From Hormiphora californensis (Eukaryota > Ctenophora > Tentaculata > Cydippida > Pleurobrachiidae), in contig CM035361.1 of assembly GCA_020137815.1 (NCBI GenBank), positions 2,072,989 through 2,136,988 of the forward strand: a DNA stretch of 64,000 nt. Direction: 5' to 3'. The notes below the pieces were generated by a model. It was given only the letters and a program-made list of their open reading frames with translations, was not told the DNA's origin and searched no databases. Positions 1 to 11,374 of the stretch are shown here, piece after piece. Position numbers and translations under genes: made by a program. Each line of letters starts with the position of its first letter. The stretch's first letter is position 1.

Positions 1-216
1 TCCACTTCGGATGGTCCCAGAACGTTTTCATGGACATATTCCGGCGCAGAATAGTCGATTTATGGGGGGTCGTCCCCCTGACAAAAAGTCGTATCTCTCA
101 CCGTTTAGTCGTTATTCGCATATTTATGAATTATTCAAATTCGAAAATATGCAGAAATCAGAAAAAATTCCGAAAAAATAGCTTTTTCTATTTTACACCA
201 AAAAGAACAGAAATTT
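1..216. other. Unassigned sequence left of the first foldback element
   Basis: No exon with convincing splice sites or family similarity is visible here. The stretch is probably intronic to the ACBD3-like gene that begins to the left of the window. Confidence 0.4.
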
Positions 217-662
<446 letters not shown>

Positions 663-919
663 TAAATTAGTTGAAACTTAATATTAGTTAAGAGTTTACC
701 CTTAGCAGTTGCAGTTAGCTTGCTTCTTAGTTTACTGCTCCCTTATTTTACTAATCCTGTTCTAAAGTTGACAAGTTTGACATCAGAGATTCCTAACACC
801 ACGAACAATTCTGCAATATATTTGCCTTCTATTTCCACACGAAAAAAGTGTCATAACTTATACCCAAGTCTTGCCCTGCTCGGCCCTATCTCTGGTGTAA
901 TGAAATAAAGGACTAGAGC

Positions 920-1026
920 AGGAACCGACCGAAACAAGTAAACAACCAATCAGAACTCGTTATTTAGGTCACTTGACTGGTTATCAGCTAATCAGGGACC
1001 AACGTTTTCTGATTTGGTCGGTTCCT
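920..1026. mobile_element. MITE, AGGAACCGACC family, copy 1
   Basis: The terminal inverted repeats AGGAACCGACCGA... and ...TCGGTTCCT enclose about 80 bp containing AACCAATCAGAACTCGTTAT and a GTCACTTGACTGGTTATCAG segment. The same sequence recurs at 32810-32916 and 43839-43930. No clear target duplication is seen at this copy. It lies in an intron just upstream of the first visible ACBD3-like exon. Confidence 0.8.
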
Positions 1027-1078
1027 GTAAAGTTGTCTAACTACCTCCTCATATAATACATTATCTCCCTCATCCTAG

Positions 1079-4000
1079 AAAAGCCTGGGAAGCGCTAGGT
1101 GAGATAAGCCAGAATGGTGCTAAAGCCGGGTTCTGTAATCTTCTGGAAAGTGCATGTCCTGAACTGGTCCCTTGGATACGACACAAGAAAAGGGTAAATA
1201 TTACATTTCATAGATCTTTTGAAGCGGTTATACTGATTTTATAGGAGGGGCAGGGAAAGTGTTTATGTTGCTTTGCTTGATTAGGGATGGTTAATGACCA
1301 TTGGTCATTGAGTATTAACCCCCTTGAATCTGGTTAAATGTATGGAATGTTTTGAAAGAAAGTTGAGGCTAGTGGGTAGTGGGTCAGGTTGGGAATGTAG
1401 TGCTTGTTAAACATGACACGGACTAAAATCGAGGGTATTGGGTTGGTATTGGGTTGCATCATTCTGTATAGTTTGTACAATTACATGAGATTATGTAATG
1501 TGTAACTCTGTGTCGTGTGACATGTGAGTGACATGTACCGATGTATTTCCCGATGTATAAATTATGACATGTGTGATGTACACTATCTATTTCCCCTAGG
1601 AGAGAGAGAATAAGATAATAGCGGATAAAGAGCAGAAAGAAGAGGAGAAGAGGAAGGAAGAAGAGGAGCAGAGAGAGGCGACTAAGTTGATAAATATTGT
1701 TAAACAGGCGGAGGCTCTAATAACGTAAGAGTACTTGTAATACCACTATTATAATAGTTATCTACAAATACAAAGTACATAGTTACTTTAACATTAGTTA
1801 TAGTTACCAGTTACAGAAAGAACTGTAGCAAGTTTCTCCCATCATTGATTCTCCTAATTTGGTCATTTCCAATCACCAATTCACAAAGCAAGGGAAATTA
1901 CATAGTGATCCAGATGAAAATTACAGCGTACACACACGTACATTACATGCCGCAAAACCATGACACTCCTTCTATCTTTCTATCCATATCCGTCTTTCTT
2001 TTTCTCTATCTCTCTCTCTCTTTCCAACTTCACCCTATCTTTATCTCCTAACACACATACAAATACATTACACAGTACAGACTACACTTCATACACTGTG
2101 ATATTACATAACAGTAGCGCGCGAGAACACCCAACTTCAGAAAGTACTCGTTTCAGCATTCCTCGGCCACACAGTCACATCATCTCGCGTGCGCGCACTA
2201 TTTGACGATCATTATCATGTGACAATTTGTGTCACACTGATTATGTTACAATATTATACAATATTTCCACATATATCTACAGGGTTGATAATGGAGATGA
2301 GGGATAGTGATGATGATGAAGATGATGCTATGCCTGGGTTGGTAAGTTGAGGTAGTTGTGCTAAAATTAGATTTCCCAGCCGGCTTCGTTAAAAATACTT
2401 TGGTTGACACCCATGTGTTAGTTTATGTTATAGGCCAGTCATTTTTTGTCATTTTGGGGCCGTTTGGTGAACTGAGACATAACAAAGGTTTTCCACTTGC
2501 ATTGTACTCCTATGGGGTCCCAGAAACACCAAAAAAATTGTTCACTCCAACCGAGGTGAAGAAAGTGCCCAAAATGGCCACGCCCTTTTTGCCTGTATTT
2601 TCAGCCTTGACCAAAAATAGCAACTTTGCTTTGGATTGGAGTAGAAACGTAAATGAGGGCACTAAAATGTGTAGAATGAGCAGCAGAATCGATTGGTACC
2701 AAGCAGAAGTCGCTATCTCATCAGGTTCGAGAGATAATTGGATAATTAGGTATGCACATAACCGTTTTTGAGCCATATGGCTATAGCCGCTCAGGAGCGG
2801 TTTCAGAAATTTTGCTTTACAGGAGCTTGTTCAGCATATAAAAATTAGTGGGGGTAACAAATATGAAGTTTTTATCGCATAAGGTCAATGAGTTATTCAA
2901 CTTTAAAGATCGAAAAATGAGGGTAAAATGAAGGAAAATGACCAAATTTCGACTTTTTACCCCCATTTTTCGATCTTTAAAGTTGAATAACTCATTGACC
3001 TTATGCGATAAAAACTTCATATTTGTTACCCCCACTAATTTTTATATGCTGAACAAGCTCCTGTAAAGCAAAATTTCTGAAACCGCTCCTGAGCGGCTAT
3101 AGCCATATGGCTCAAAAACGGTTATGCGCATACCTAATTATCCAATTATCTCTCGAACCTGATGAGATAGCGACTTCTGCTTGGTACCAATCGATTCTGC
3201 TGCTCATTCTACACACTTTAGTGCCCTCATTTACGTTTCTACTCCAATCCAAAGCAAAGTTGCTATTTTTGGTCAAGGCTGAAAATACAGGCAAAAAGGG
3301 CGTGGCCATTTTGGGCACTTTCTTCACCTCGGTTGGAGTGGACGATTTTTTTGGTGTTTCTGGGACCCCATAGGAGTACAATGCAAGTGGAAAACCTTTG
3401 TTATGTCTCAGTTCACCAATTAAGCAAAAAGTGACTGGCCTATTACCCCCGTGTTTTCTATTCTGTTACTCTTTAATCTCTCCAAAATCAATAATTCCCC
3501 AAAAATTTTGATAAACTTGAATTGTTAAAGGAAGTAATTTTGATATCTCCTTGAACTGGTGATCAACACACACACTGTACAACAGTTTAATTGTTAGTTT
3601 CCACAAAACAACTCCATGCCCCAAACTAATACCTAACCTCCCTTCCACTAAACTCTCCTCTCCCTTCCCAGGAGAAGAACGACAGAACAACGGATTCTCC
3701 ACTTCCCCCTATAATCGCCTCCAATGGTGTTACCCCCTGTCCTCCTCTGGTCCTTCCTGAGGAGCCTACCGAGTATACAACCCCTCCTGCAGCAGCTGTA
3801 GATCATGCTCCTGCAGCAGCTGTTGTAGATGAGGTTGTTACTTCTGGGGACACGCCAAAAGAAGAAGTGAAAGAAGGTACAGCAGAAGAAGCATCTGATA
3901 AAGCAGCACTTGAAGCTCCCCCAGCTATTCATGAAGAATCACATTCCTTAGCTACTACGACTCATGAAGTTTCTTTAGCTACCGCAGAAGCTCACGAAGC

Positions 4001-7000
4001 CCCCGAAGCAATCTCCATTGAAGCTACCCCCATTGAACAAACTACACCTCCTAACATTCCTACCCCCATTGAACAAGCTACACCTCCTAACATTCCTACC
4101 CCCATTGAACAAGCTACACCTCCTAACATTCCTACCCCCATTGAACAAGCTACACCTCCTAATGTTCCTACCCCCATTGAACAAGAACATCTTCCCACTG
4201 AAGAAGATCACACATCTGTTGTGTCCAGTGATACTGCTACAGTAGCAGCTATTGACAACAGTGATACTACTACTGCTGCTGTGCCCAGTGATACTGTTGA
4301 CAGCAGTCCTGTTGTTGTGTCCAATGATAATGCTAATCCTGAAGGTTTGCTACCAGCTGATTCAGCTGGTAATGTGGGAGAAGAACCTACTGCTGATTTG
4401 GGAGTTGTTGATGTTGTGTGTGCATTGAGTGAAGCTGTGTTATCTCATGAAACTTCTTTAAACGCTGAGCCATCGTCCCCAGCTGATATTGTCACACCTC
4501 ATAAAAACGATGCTGACCCCTCTTTGGTTTATCAAGAACTTGAAACACCCGTTGTTGAAACGGAAATGGAAAGTGCTGAAACAGAGACTGACGTTGTTGA
4601 AATAGAATCTGGAGTTGAGAGTGAGAGTGAAGTGGTTGAGACTGAAGCGGTTAACAGTGAAGTGGTTAAAATTGAAGACGAAGTGGTTGAGACTGAAGCG
4701 GTTGACAGCGAAGTGGTTAAAATTGAAGACGAAGTGGTTGAGAATGAAGCGGTTAACAGTGAAGACGAAGTGGTGAAGACCGAAGCGGTTGACAGTGAAG
4801 TGGTTAAAAGTGAAGACGAAGTGGTTGAGACTGAAGCGGTTAACAGTGAAGTGGTTAAAATTGAAGACGAAGTGGTTGAGAATGACGCGGTTGACAGTGA
4901 AGTGGTTGCGAGTGAGGTGGTTAACAGTGAAGTGGTTAACGCTAAAGAGGTTGAAAGTGAAGTAGTTGTACTTTCTGATAATCCAGCAGCGGCCATTGGA
5001 GGAACTCCCGTGTGTTCAGAAATAGGAGAAGTGCAACGTGAAAGAGCGAAAGCTGTTGATGCGGGCACCCAAACAGTTGCTGTGAAAATTATTGTGGTGG
5101 ATGAAGAAGTGGTTGAAACAGAGTCTCAAATGGTTGAAAAAGTGGCTGAAGTGGTTGAAATAGAGACTGAAGTGGTTGAAAAAGAGTCTGAAGTGGTTGA
5201 AAAAGAGTCTGAAGTAGTTGAAATAGAGTCTGAAGTGGTTGAAAAAGAGGCAGAAGTGGTTGAAAAAGAGTCTGAAGTGGTTGAAAAAGAGGCTGAAGTG
5301 GTTGAAAAAGAGGCTGAAGTGGTTGAAAAAGAAACTGAGGTGATTGAAGAGGCTGAAGTCGTTGAAAAAGAGTCTGAAGTCGTTGAAAAAGAGTCTGAAG
5401 TCGTTGAAAAAGAGGCTGAAGTGATCGAAAAAGAGGCTGAAGTCGTTGAAAAAGAGTCTGAAGTCGTTGAAAAAGAGGCTAAAGTGGTTGAAAAAGAGTC
5501 TGAAGTGGTTGAAGTAGAGTCTGAAGTGGTTGAGAAAGAGTCTGAAGTGGTTGAAAAAGAGTCTGAAGTGGTTGAAAACGAGGCTGAAGTGGTTGAAAAA
5601 GAGTCTGAAGTGGTTGAAAAAGAGGCTGAAGTGATTGAAAAAGAGGCTGAAGTGATTAAAGAGGCTGAAGTGGTTGAAAAAGAGTCTGAAGTGGTTGAAA
5701 AAGAGTCTGAAGTCGTTGAAAAAGAGTCTGAAGTGGTTGAAAAAGAGGCTGAAGTGGTTGAAAAAGAGTCTGAAGTGGTTGAAAAAGAGGCTGAAGTGAT
5801 TGAAAAAGAGTCTGAAGTGGTTGAGAAAGAGGCTGAAGTGGTTGAAAAAGAGGCTGAAGTGGTTGAAAAAGAGTCTGAAGTGGTTGAAAAAGAGGCTGAA
5901 GTGATTGAAAAAGAGTCTGAAGTGGTTGAAAAAGAGTCTGAAGTGGTTGAAAAAGAGGCTGAAGTGGTTGAAAAAGAGTCTGAAGTAGTTGAAATAGAGA
6001 CTGAAGTGGTTGAAAAAGAGGCTGAAGTGATTGAAAAAGAGGCTGAAGTGATTGAAGAGGCTGAAGTGGTTGAAAAAGAGTCTGAAGTGGTTGAAAAAGA
6101 GTCTGAAGTCGTTGAAAAAGAGGCTGAAGTGGTTGAAAAAGAGGCTGAAGTGGTTGAAAAAGAGTCTGAAGTGGTTGAAAAAGAGGCTGAAGTGGTTGAA
6201 AAAGAGGCTGAAGTGGTTGAAACAGAGGTTGAAATTTGCTATTCTGAAACTCATATAAATAAAGATCTTTCCCATGAAACCGGTTACCATGCCGTTCTTT
6301 CTGAGCCCACCCATGAAACGAAATATGGTATTCCTGCTGAGCCTACTCATGAAACTCCTGTTGATATTCCTGCTGATGTCACCCCCATTGATGTAAACCA
6401 ATCCCAACAAGGACTCCCCTCCCCAGCTGCTATTTCCAAGCCTGTTGTTGCCGCTACGTGTGAAGGGTTTGAAGAAGCACTTGTTTTACCTGAATCAGAA
6501 TCAGAACCAGCTGACGTAGCCGCTGACGTAGTTGCTGACGTAGCTGCTGAAGAAACAGCGCCTGCTGAAGAAACAGCGCCTACTGAAACGATATCTGATC
6601 AACAACCTCCCATCCCAACAGAACAAACCCCCTCTTTGGTGACAGAGGAAACAAAACCCCAGGCAGAGGATCAGGAAATATCTCCATCTACTGAGGAGAT
6701 AACCTCCTCTCAGGAGACCCCTGCTCCTGCTGAGGCAACCTCCTCCTCTCAAGAACCTGCAGCCGATACCTCCTCTCAGTCACAGGAAACCCCTGCTGCC
6801 GATACCTCCTCTCAGTCCCAGGAGACCCCTGCTGCCGAGGGATCAGCTGATACGTTGAATGCTATTCTAATGCAGCATTACACGATGGTGACCTATCTGG
6901 AGCAGCACAAAGCCAATGGTAAGAGTTACATTTCTAGCTGTTTATCTTTCAATTTTGTCCAGTAATACCATTCTTTTTCTATATTCATACCGCTTTGTTA

Positions 7001-8068
7001 TTCAACCTAACAGTAGTTCTGACAGTTATTCTACCCTTCCCAGGTGGCGTCCTAACGCCCGAACAGGAAACCTATCTGGCCCAGATGGGAGCTTATCGGG
7101 CTTCCTTCGCCCAAATAGCGGCTGCTAAAAGTGAACGATTCAAGAATCTGGAGGTGAAGGAAGAGGCTCTTGATGATACTGCTCCTTCGGAACCAACTGT
7201 GGAGGAAAGTAACACACCTACAATTAACAAATCTGAAGAGGAGATAGAAGTTAGTGAAACAGTGGTTGAGAGTCAACAATCGACTGCTGTTGAAGCTAGT
7301 ACTCCTGCTGCAGAGGAATCAGAGTCTGTTCAAGAGGAGGCTGTTGCAACAACCACAGAAACCACAGCACCTCATCCCGCAGTAGAAACATCAGCTGCAG
7401 AAACAGTATCCCCTACTGCTGTGGTAGAATCAACTGCTGTGGTAGCCCCTGTAGACTCCACCCTAGAAATAACAGCCCCAGTCCTCCCAAGCTCCCCAGT
7501 CCTCCCCACTCAAGTTGAACTAATCCAACCAACCACACAACCATCATGTGCTCCCCCTAACGCATCTGATATCACAGCCCTCACCACCACCCTCCAATCC
7601 CAACTCCCTGACGAAGAAGAGGAAGGAGTGGAGCAGGGGGGTGAAGAGGATGACGTCCAAATGTGGAGTAAGAGTGGGGTTGATCTGTTTATTGCTGAGG
7701 TATCTGCTGATCCTGATAGTATCCTCAGTGTGGGTCGAGGGGAGACGGTGACTGTTAGGATCCCGACTTATGAGGCTGGGTCGGCTCTCTACTGGGAGTT
7801 CGCAACGGAGAATTATGACATTGGGTTCGGAGCGAGTTTTGAGTGGGAGGAGGATGAAGAGGAGGGTGAGGGAGATGAAGATGGAGAGGGAGGAAAGAAG
7901 ACGAGAAGAGAGGCTATTTTACCTATTCTCCGGCGAAGCAGCCACGAAAAAGTGATTACTGGATCCCATGCCTACCCCAGGCCGGGAACGTATCTGCTGA
8001 TGTTTGACAATTCTTATTCGTTGTTACGGAGCAAAACTGTCTTTTACCGAGTGTTCTACACACGATAA
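1079..8068 (+). CDS. ACBD3: ACBD3/GCP60-like Golgi protein (3' part; acyl-CoA-binding end, giant repeat region, GOLD domain)
   Basis: Exons visible: 1079-1193, 1600-1724, about 2302-2341, 3672-6918 and 7044-8068 (TAA). Reading phases agree across all of them if the short third exon uses the AG at 2300-2301. The first exon encodes the end of an acyl-CoA-binding domain (KAWEALGEISQNGAKAGF). The second is a charged helix (DKEQKEEEKRKEEEEQRE), as follows this domain in vertebrate ACBD3. The last ~135 residues are a GOLD domain with FATENYDIGFGASFEW, an acidic insert, GSHAYPRPGTYLLMFDNSYS and YRVFYTR at the C-terminus, which is the ACBD3 signature. In vertebrates this protein is a Golgi scaffold that binds giantin and PI4KB. 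Here the 3.2-kb fourth exon adds about 1,000 residues of acidic repeats, so the visible product (~1,516 residues) is far longer than the ~530 of vertebrate ACBD3. The residues around LNAILMQHYTMVTYLEQHK and TPEQETYLAQMGAY may match the Gln-rich PI4KB-binding helix (inference). The 5' exons lie outside the window. Confidence 0.9.
2433..3440. mobile_element. 1.0-kb foldback element in an ACBD3 intron, TA target site
   Basis: Two ~480-bp arms are almost perfect reverse complements around a centre near 2937. The ends are GGCCAGTCA... and ...TGACTGGCC, each directly flanked by TA. A few mismatches separate the arms (for example TTGTTCACTCC against its counterpart in the right arm). The arms read as an 88-residue open frame on both strands; this is a by-product of the palindrome. 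Diverged relatives of the arm sequence occur near 23590-23880. Confidence 0.92.
4024..4190 (+). repeat. In-frame 36-bp tandem repeat in the ACBD3-like gene
   Basis: About four and a half copies of a 36-bp unit encode the 12-residue repeat PTPIEQATPPNI. Being a multiple of three, the array expands and contracts without breaking the frame. Confidence 0.95.
5100..6230 (+). repeat. In-frame 21-bp tandem repeat encoding EVVEKEA/S heptads
   Basis: Roughly fifty copies of a 21-bp unit (GAAGTGGTTGAAAAAGAGKC type) encode the heptad EVVEKEA or EVVEKES, with IEEA deletions and VID/VIE variants. The opposite strand is open as FNHFRLF-type sequence for over 400 codons, but that is a shadow of the repeat. 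The heptad spacing places the valine pair on one helical face, so a long charged helix or coiled coil is a reasonable inference. Confidence 0.95.
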
Positions 8069-8746
8069 AGTTATGTTATATCAGGGTTAGAAGTAGAGCT
8101 GGGTTAGTGTAGAGGGTAGGAACATTATTATAAGCTTGTTTTGCTGCTGAAGTATGACGTGTTCTCAGAGAGTTGTTATTTTCGGGTGTAGCTCTTTTTC
8201 ACGTCCCGATTAATACTCTTTTTTGTTTTTTTTTGCCGTAAAAATGGTACATTTCTGCACTGATCATAAACAGTGAGTTTCCCATTGTTAAGTTATAAAA
8301 CGAGTCTAGTCGATGAAGTTTGATCCCTTTTTCTCCAATGGTCAGATCACATTTCTAAAAAGCTAAAAAGTAAATTATTTTCTGCCGATCACCTACTACG
8401 TGTTATCATGGGACTATTTACTGGGACACTTTAGTTGTTAGAATTTCATATGATCTGGGGCTGAGCGTGTGTGTATGTAAAATATATTCGTATTTGTCCG
8501 TGATGTGTGATCTACCGTTTGTTTTCTAATGTCCCCAGAGAGATCTGAGTTTTACTGACTTGATAGGTAGAAAGTGGAATCCTTTGGCATGCCCAATAAT
8601 CCCATAATACTACCCCCTGCCCCATACTTGACAGTTGATCCCCCAGCCCCCCATTATACTAACCCCGATTATTTAACCAACCTGTATATTCCTGAGATAT
8701 ATGTAACACAAGTGTGTCCCATGTCGCTATCTGAACCAAACACGTG
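8069..8746. other. Intergenic spacer ACBD3-IMPACT
   Basis: No exon is recognised. The spacer must hold the 3' UTR of the ACBD3-like gene and the promoter and 5' UTR of IMPACT. No canonical TATA box or AATAAA was found by eye. Confidence 0.5.
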
Positions 8747-11374
8747 ATGTCGATATCTGAGTCAACAGTGGAGGGCAACCTGACAGAACAAGAGAATGAG
8801 AAAGAACTCCTGTCAGCAATGTTCGAATCGGATATCCTATCGATAGAGGATAGTGTTATAACAGTGATCATCCAAACACAACACCACACGCTGGCACTGA
8901 GGACATTGTATCATGAGCAGTATCCAAGTGATTCAGCTCCCATTTTGGCAATTCTTGATCCTAATAATCAGGGGGCAGTCAAGTTGAGTGAGACAGAGGA
9001 CCACTGCGAGGTTAGTTACAGGGGCTATCACATATCCCTTCCTTCCCTGCCTGGCGCCGCGACTCCATCTGGGGGTCTGGCGCCGCCAGACAGTTCCTTC
9101 CCAACTATTCGTTTCTTTATCTCATACCTTTACCCCGTTTTCCCACCGCAACCACCATTCCCAATATTCCCAGGCCATGTTTGTGAAGGGAAAATGTGTC
9201 TTCAATAACCCCCTCCAAACCTCACTTATCACTAACCCCCTCTAAACCCCTCCAAACCTCACTTATATCACTAACCCCCTCTAAACCCCTCCAAACCTCA
9301 CTTATATCACTAACACCCTCTAAACCCCTCCAAACCTCACTTATCACTAACCCCCTCCAAACCCCTCCAAACCTCACTTATATCACTAACCCCCTCTAAA
9401 CCCCTCCAAACCTCACTTATATCACTAAACCCCTCTAAACCCCTCCAAACCTCACTTATATCACTAACCCCCTCTAAACCCCTCCAAACCTCACTTATCA
9501 CTAACCCCCTCTAAACCCCTCCAAACCTCACTTATATCACTAACCCCCTCTAAACCCCTCCAAACCTCACTTATATCACTAACACCCTCTAAACCCCTCC
9601 AAACCTCACTTATCACTAACCCCCTCCAAACCCCTCCAAACCTCACTTATATCACTAACCCCCTCTAAACCCCTCCAAACCTCACTTATATCACTAAACC
9701 CCTCTAAACCCCTCCAAACCTCACTTATATCACTAACCCCCTCTAAACCCCTCCAAACCTCACTTATCACTAACCCCCTCCAAACCCCTCCAAACCTCAC
9801 TTATATCACTAACCCCCTCTAAACCCCTCCAAACCTCACTTATATCACTAAACCCCTCTAAACCCCTCCAAACCTCACTTATATCACTAACCCCCTCTAA
9901 ACCCCTCCAAACCTCACTTATCACTAACCCCCTCCAAACCCCTCCAAACCTCACTTATATCACTAACCCCCTCTAAACCCCTCCAAACCTCACTTATATC
10001 ACTAACCCCCTCTAAACCCCTCCAAACCTCACTTATATCACTAACCCTCAGGCGATGTTTGTGAAGGGGGAATGTGTCCTGTACACCTGGATTCTCTACC
10101 TGCAAGACACCCTGGAGGGCCTTGACAAGAAGATAGAGGAGAGGATCGCTAGTGAAGATAAGAAGATAGAGGAGAGGATTGGAGATCAGAAGATAGAAGA
10201 TGGAGATGAACAGCAGGAGCAGGAAGATTTGGGTGATTTGGAACTTGCTGAGGCATTGCAGGTAACTTTTATTTGACTCGACAACTCTTTTTCAGAATAA
10301 TAACAAAATATATCACCTTTATATGTCGATCAAGTTTTCTCCGTTTTCCCCGTACCAACTCCCTTCCTCAGGATATTCAATTGGAGGAAGCCTTCTCGAT
10401 TGATGAACTAACTAAAGATTTCACCTACACCCCTGCTACCTCGGATGAGTCTTATGAGATATACACGGGGGAGGTCCTGTTAGAGAGAAAGAGTTATTTC
10501 CAGGCACACGTCTGCAGGTATGAATTGGGTTTTTTTTGTAAATAGCAGACTTTTTATCCCTTCTTGTGTAAAAAACCCGTAGAAAGAAATGGTTCAGACT
10601 ATACAAATGAACAATGACTGGCTTATAACCACCTTATTTCCAGGATCCACAGTAGAGCCGATGTCTCCGGAGTTCTGGGGATGTTGCTACAGAACCCAAA
10701 AATTGCCGCCGCCAGTCATAACATCCTCGCATACAGGTATATTTTTGAGAAAACGAGCGATTAGTCGGTCTTGTCCCTTTCTGTTTGTCCTGTTTTTCTG
10801 TTCAGCTCACGCGCTCTCCCTCTGTCTCCATCTATGTTTGTGTTCCACATGTTTATTTATTTCAAATCAGATTCCCTCCCAACCAGGTATTCTGATGATC
10901 TCTCCCTCTCTTTCTATATCTCTCTCTCTCTCTCTCTTCTAGCATTCTCTCTCTCTCCCAACCAGGTATTCTGATGAGAATGGCAAGTCAAATGAAGATT
11001 ACGAGGATGATGGAGAGACAAAGGCAGGAGGAAGGTTGTTAGAGTTACTGCAGTTAATGGGCGTTCAGAACTTGCTAGTCGTTGTTAGCAGGTAATTTAT
11101 ATCGGGAAATCATTTTCTAAATTATCTGATAGCTCTGAAGTTCCCCGACACCACCATCTCAGCACTGTAGGCAATTTCTCACAAAAACAGTTCTCATAAA
11201 AATAATCTAATAAGAACACTCCCTCCCTCCAGGTGGTACGGTGGAGTTCTGCTCGGTCCATCACGGTTCAAGTGTATCAACAACATCGCTAGGGATACGG
11301 TAGTGGCTTCTGGACTTCACACTGTACACGATCCCAATAAGGGGGGAAAAGGAAAAAAGAAGAAAGGGAAATGA
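8747..11374 (+). CDS. IMPACT: IMPACT homologue (RWD domain + UPF0029/YigZ domain), translational regulator
   Basis: Six exons: 8747-9010, 10052-10261, 10372-10517, 10644-10736, 10966-11091 and 11233-11374. They sum to 981 bp (326 residues plus stop), with every intron GT...AG and phases in agreement. The N-terminal ~110 residues are an RWD-type domain (LSAMFESDILSIEDS, HEQYPSDSAP). A linker rich in Glu, Asp and Lys follows. The C-terminal half is the conserved UPF0029/YigZ domain with NPKIAAASHNILAYR, EDDGETKAGGRLLELL and VVVSRWYGGVLLGPSRF, and a lysine-rich tail. IMPACT proteins bind GCN1 in the cytosol and restrain activation of the eIF2-alpha kinase GCN2 under amino-acid stress. The ATG at 8747 was chosen because it precedes the RWD domain in frame; the preceding codon is GTG. 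Length and domain order match the family (human about 320 residues). Two acceptor regions in this gene have duplicated copies (see 9172-9203 and 10873-10976). Confidence 0.95.
9050..9103. repeat. Short GGCGCC-ended dispersed repeat, copy 1
   Basis: CTGGCGCCGCGACTCCATCT is followed by GGCGCCGCCAGACAG. Related copies lie at 24856-24926 and 42112-42180, where the middle contains ATCTGAGCGCACTG. It lies in IMPACT intron 1. Confidence 0.65.
9172..9203 (+). pseudogene. Partial duplicate of IMPACT exon 2 start
   Basis: The sequence around CCATGTTTGTGAAGGGA repeats the acceptor and first ~30 bases of exon 2 (10050-10080, GCGATGTTTGTGAAGGG), with several substitutions, and then runs into the minisatellite. 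It lacks the rest of the exon. The two copies bracket the tandem array exactly. Confidence 0.8.
9204..10046. repeat. ~39-bp minisatellite with 154-bp higher-order period
   Basis: About 22 units of a 37-39-bp repeat contain CTCTAAACCCCTCCAAACCT and CACTTATATCACTAACCCCC. Unit variants (TATATC versus TATC, CTCTAAACC versus CTCCAAACC, AACACC) recur every four units. Stretches beginning near 9606 and 9760 are identical at an offset of 154 bp. The opposite strand is open (GVWRGLEG repeats) but is not a gene. Confidence 0.93.
10873..10976 (+). repeat. Duplicated exon-5 acceptor of IMPACT
   Basis: CTCCCAACCAGGTATTCTGA occurs at about 10877-10896 and again at about 10957-10976, separated by a (CT)n tract. 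Only the second copy continues into the conserved exon. The first copy is a decoy acceptor followed after a few codons by low-complexity sequence. Confidence 0.85.

Noticed and set aside
5016-6410. A 464-codon frame opposite the ACBD3-like gene (FNHFRLFFNHFSLF)
   Set aside because: It is the antisense shadow of the in-frame 21-bp repeat; the sense strand carries the conserved flanking domains.
9606-10105. Repeated GVWRGLEGVSDISE frames on the minus strand
   Set aside because: Antisense reading of the intronic 39-bp minisatellite.
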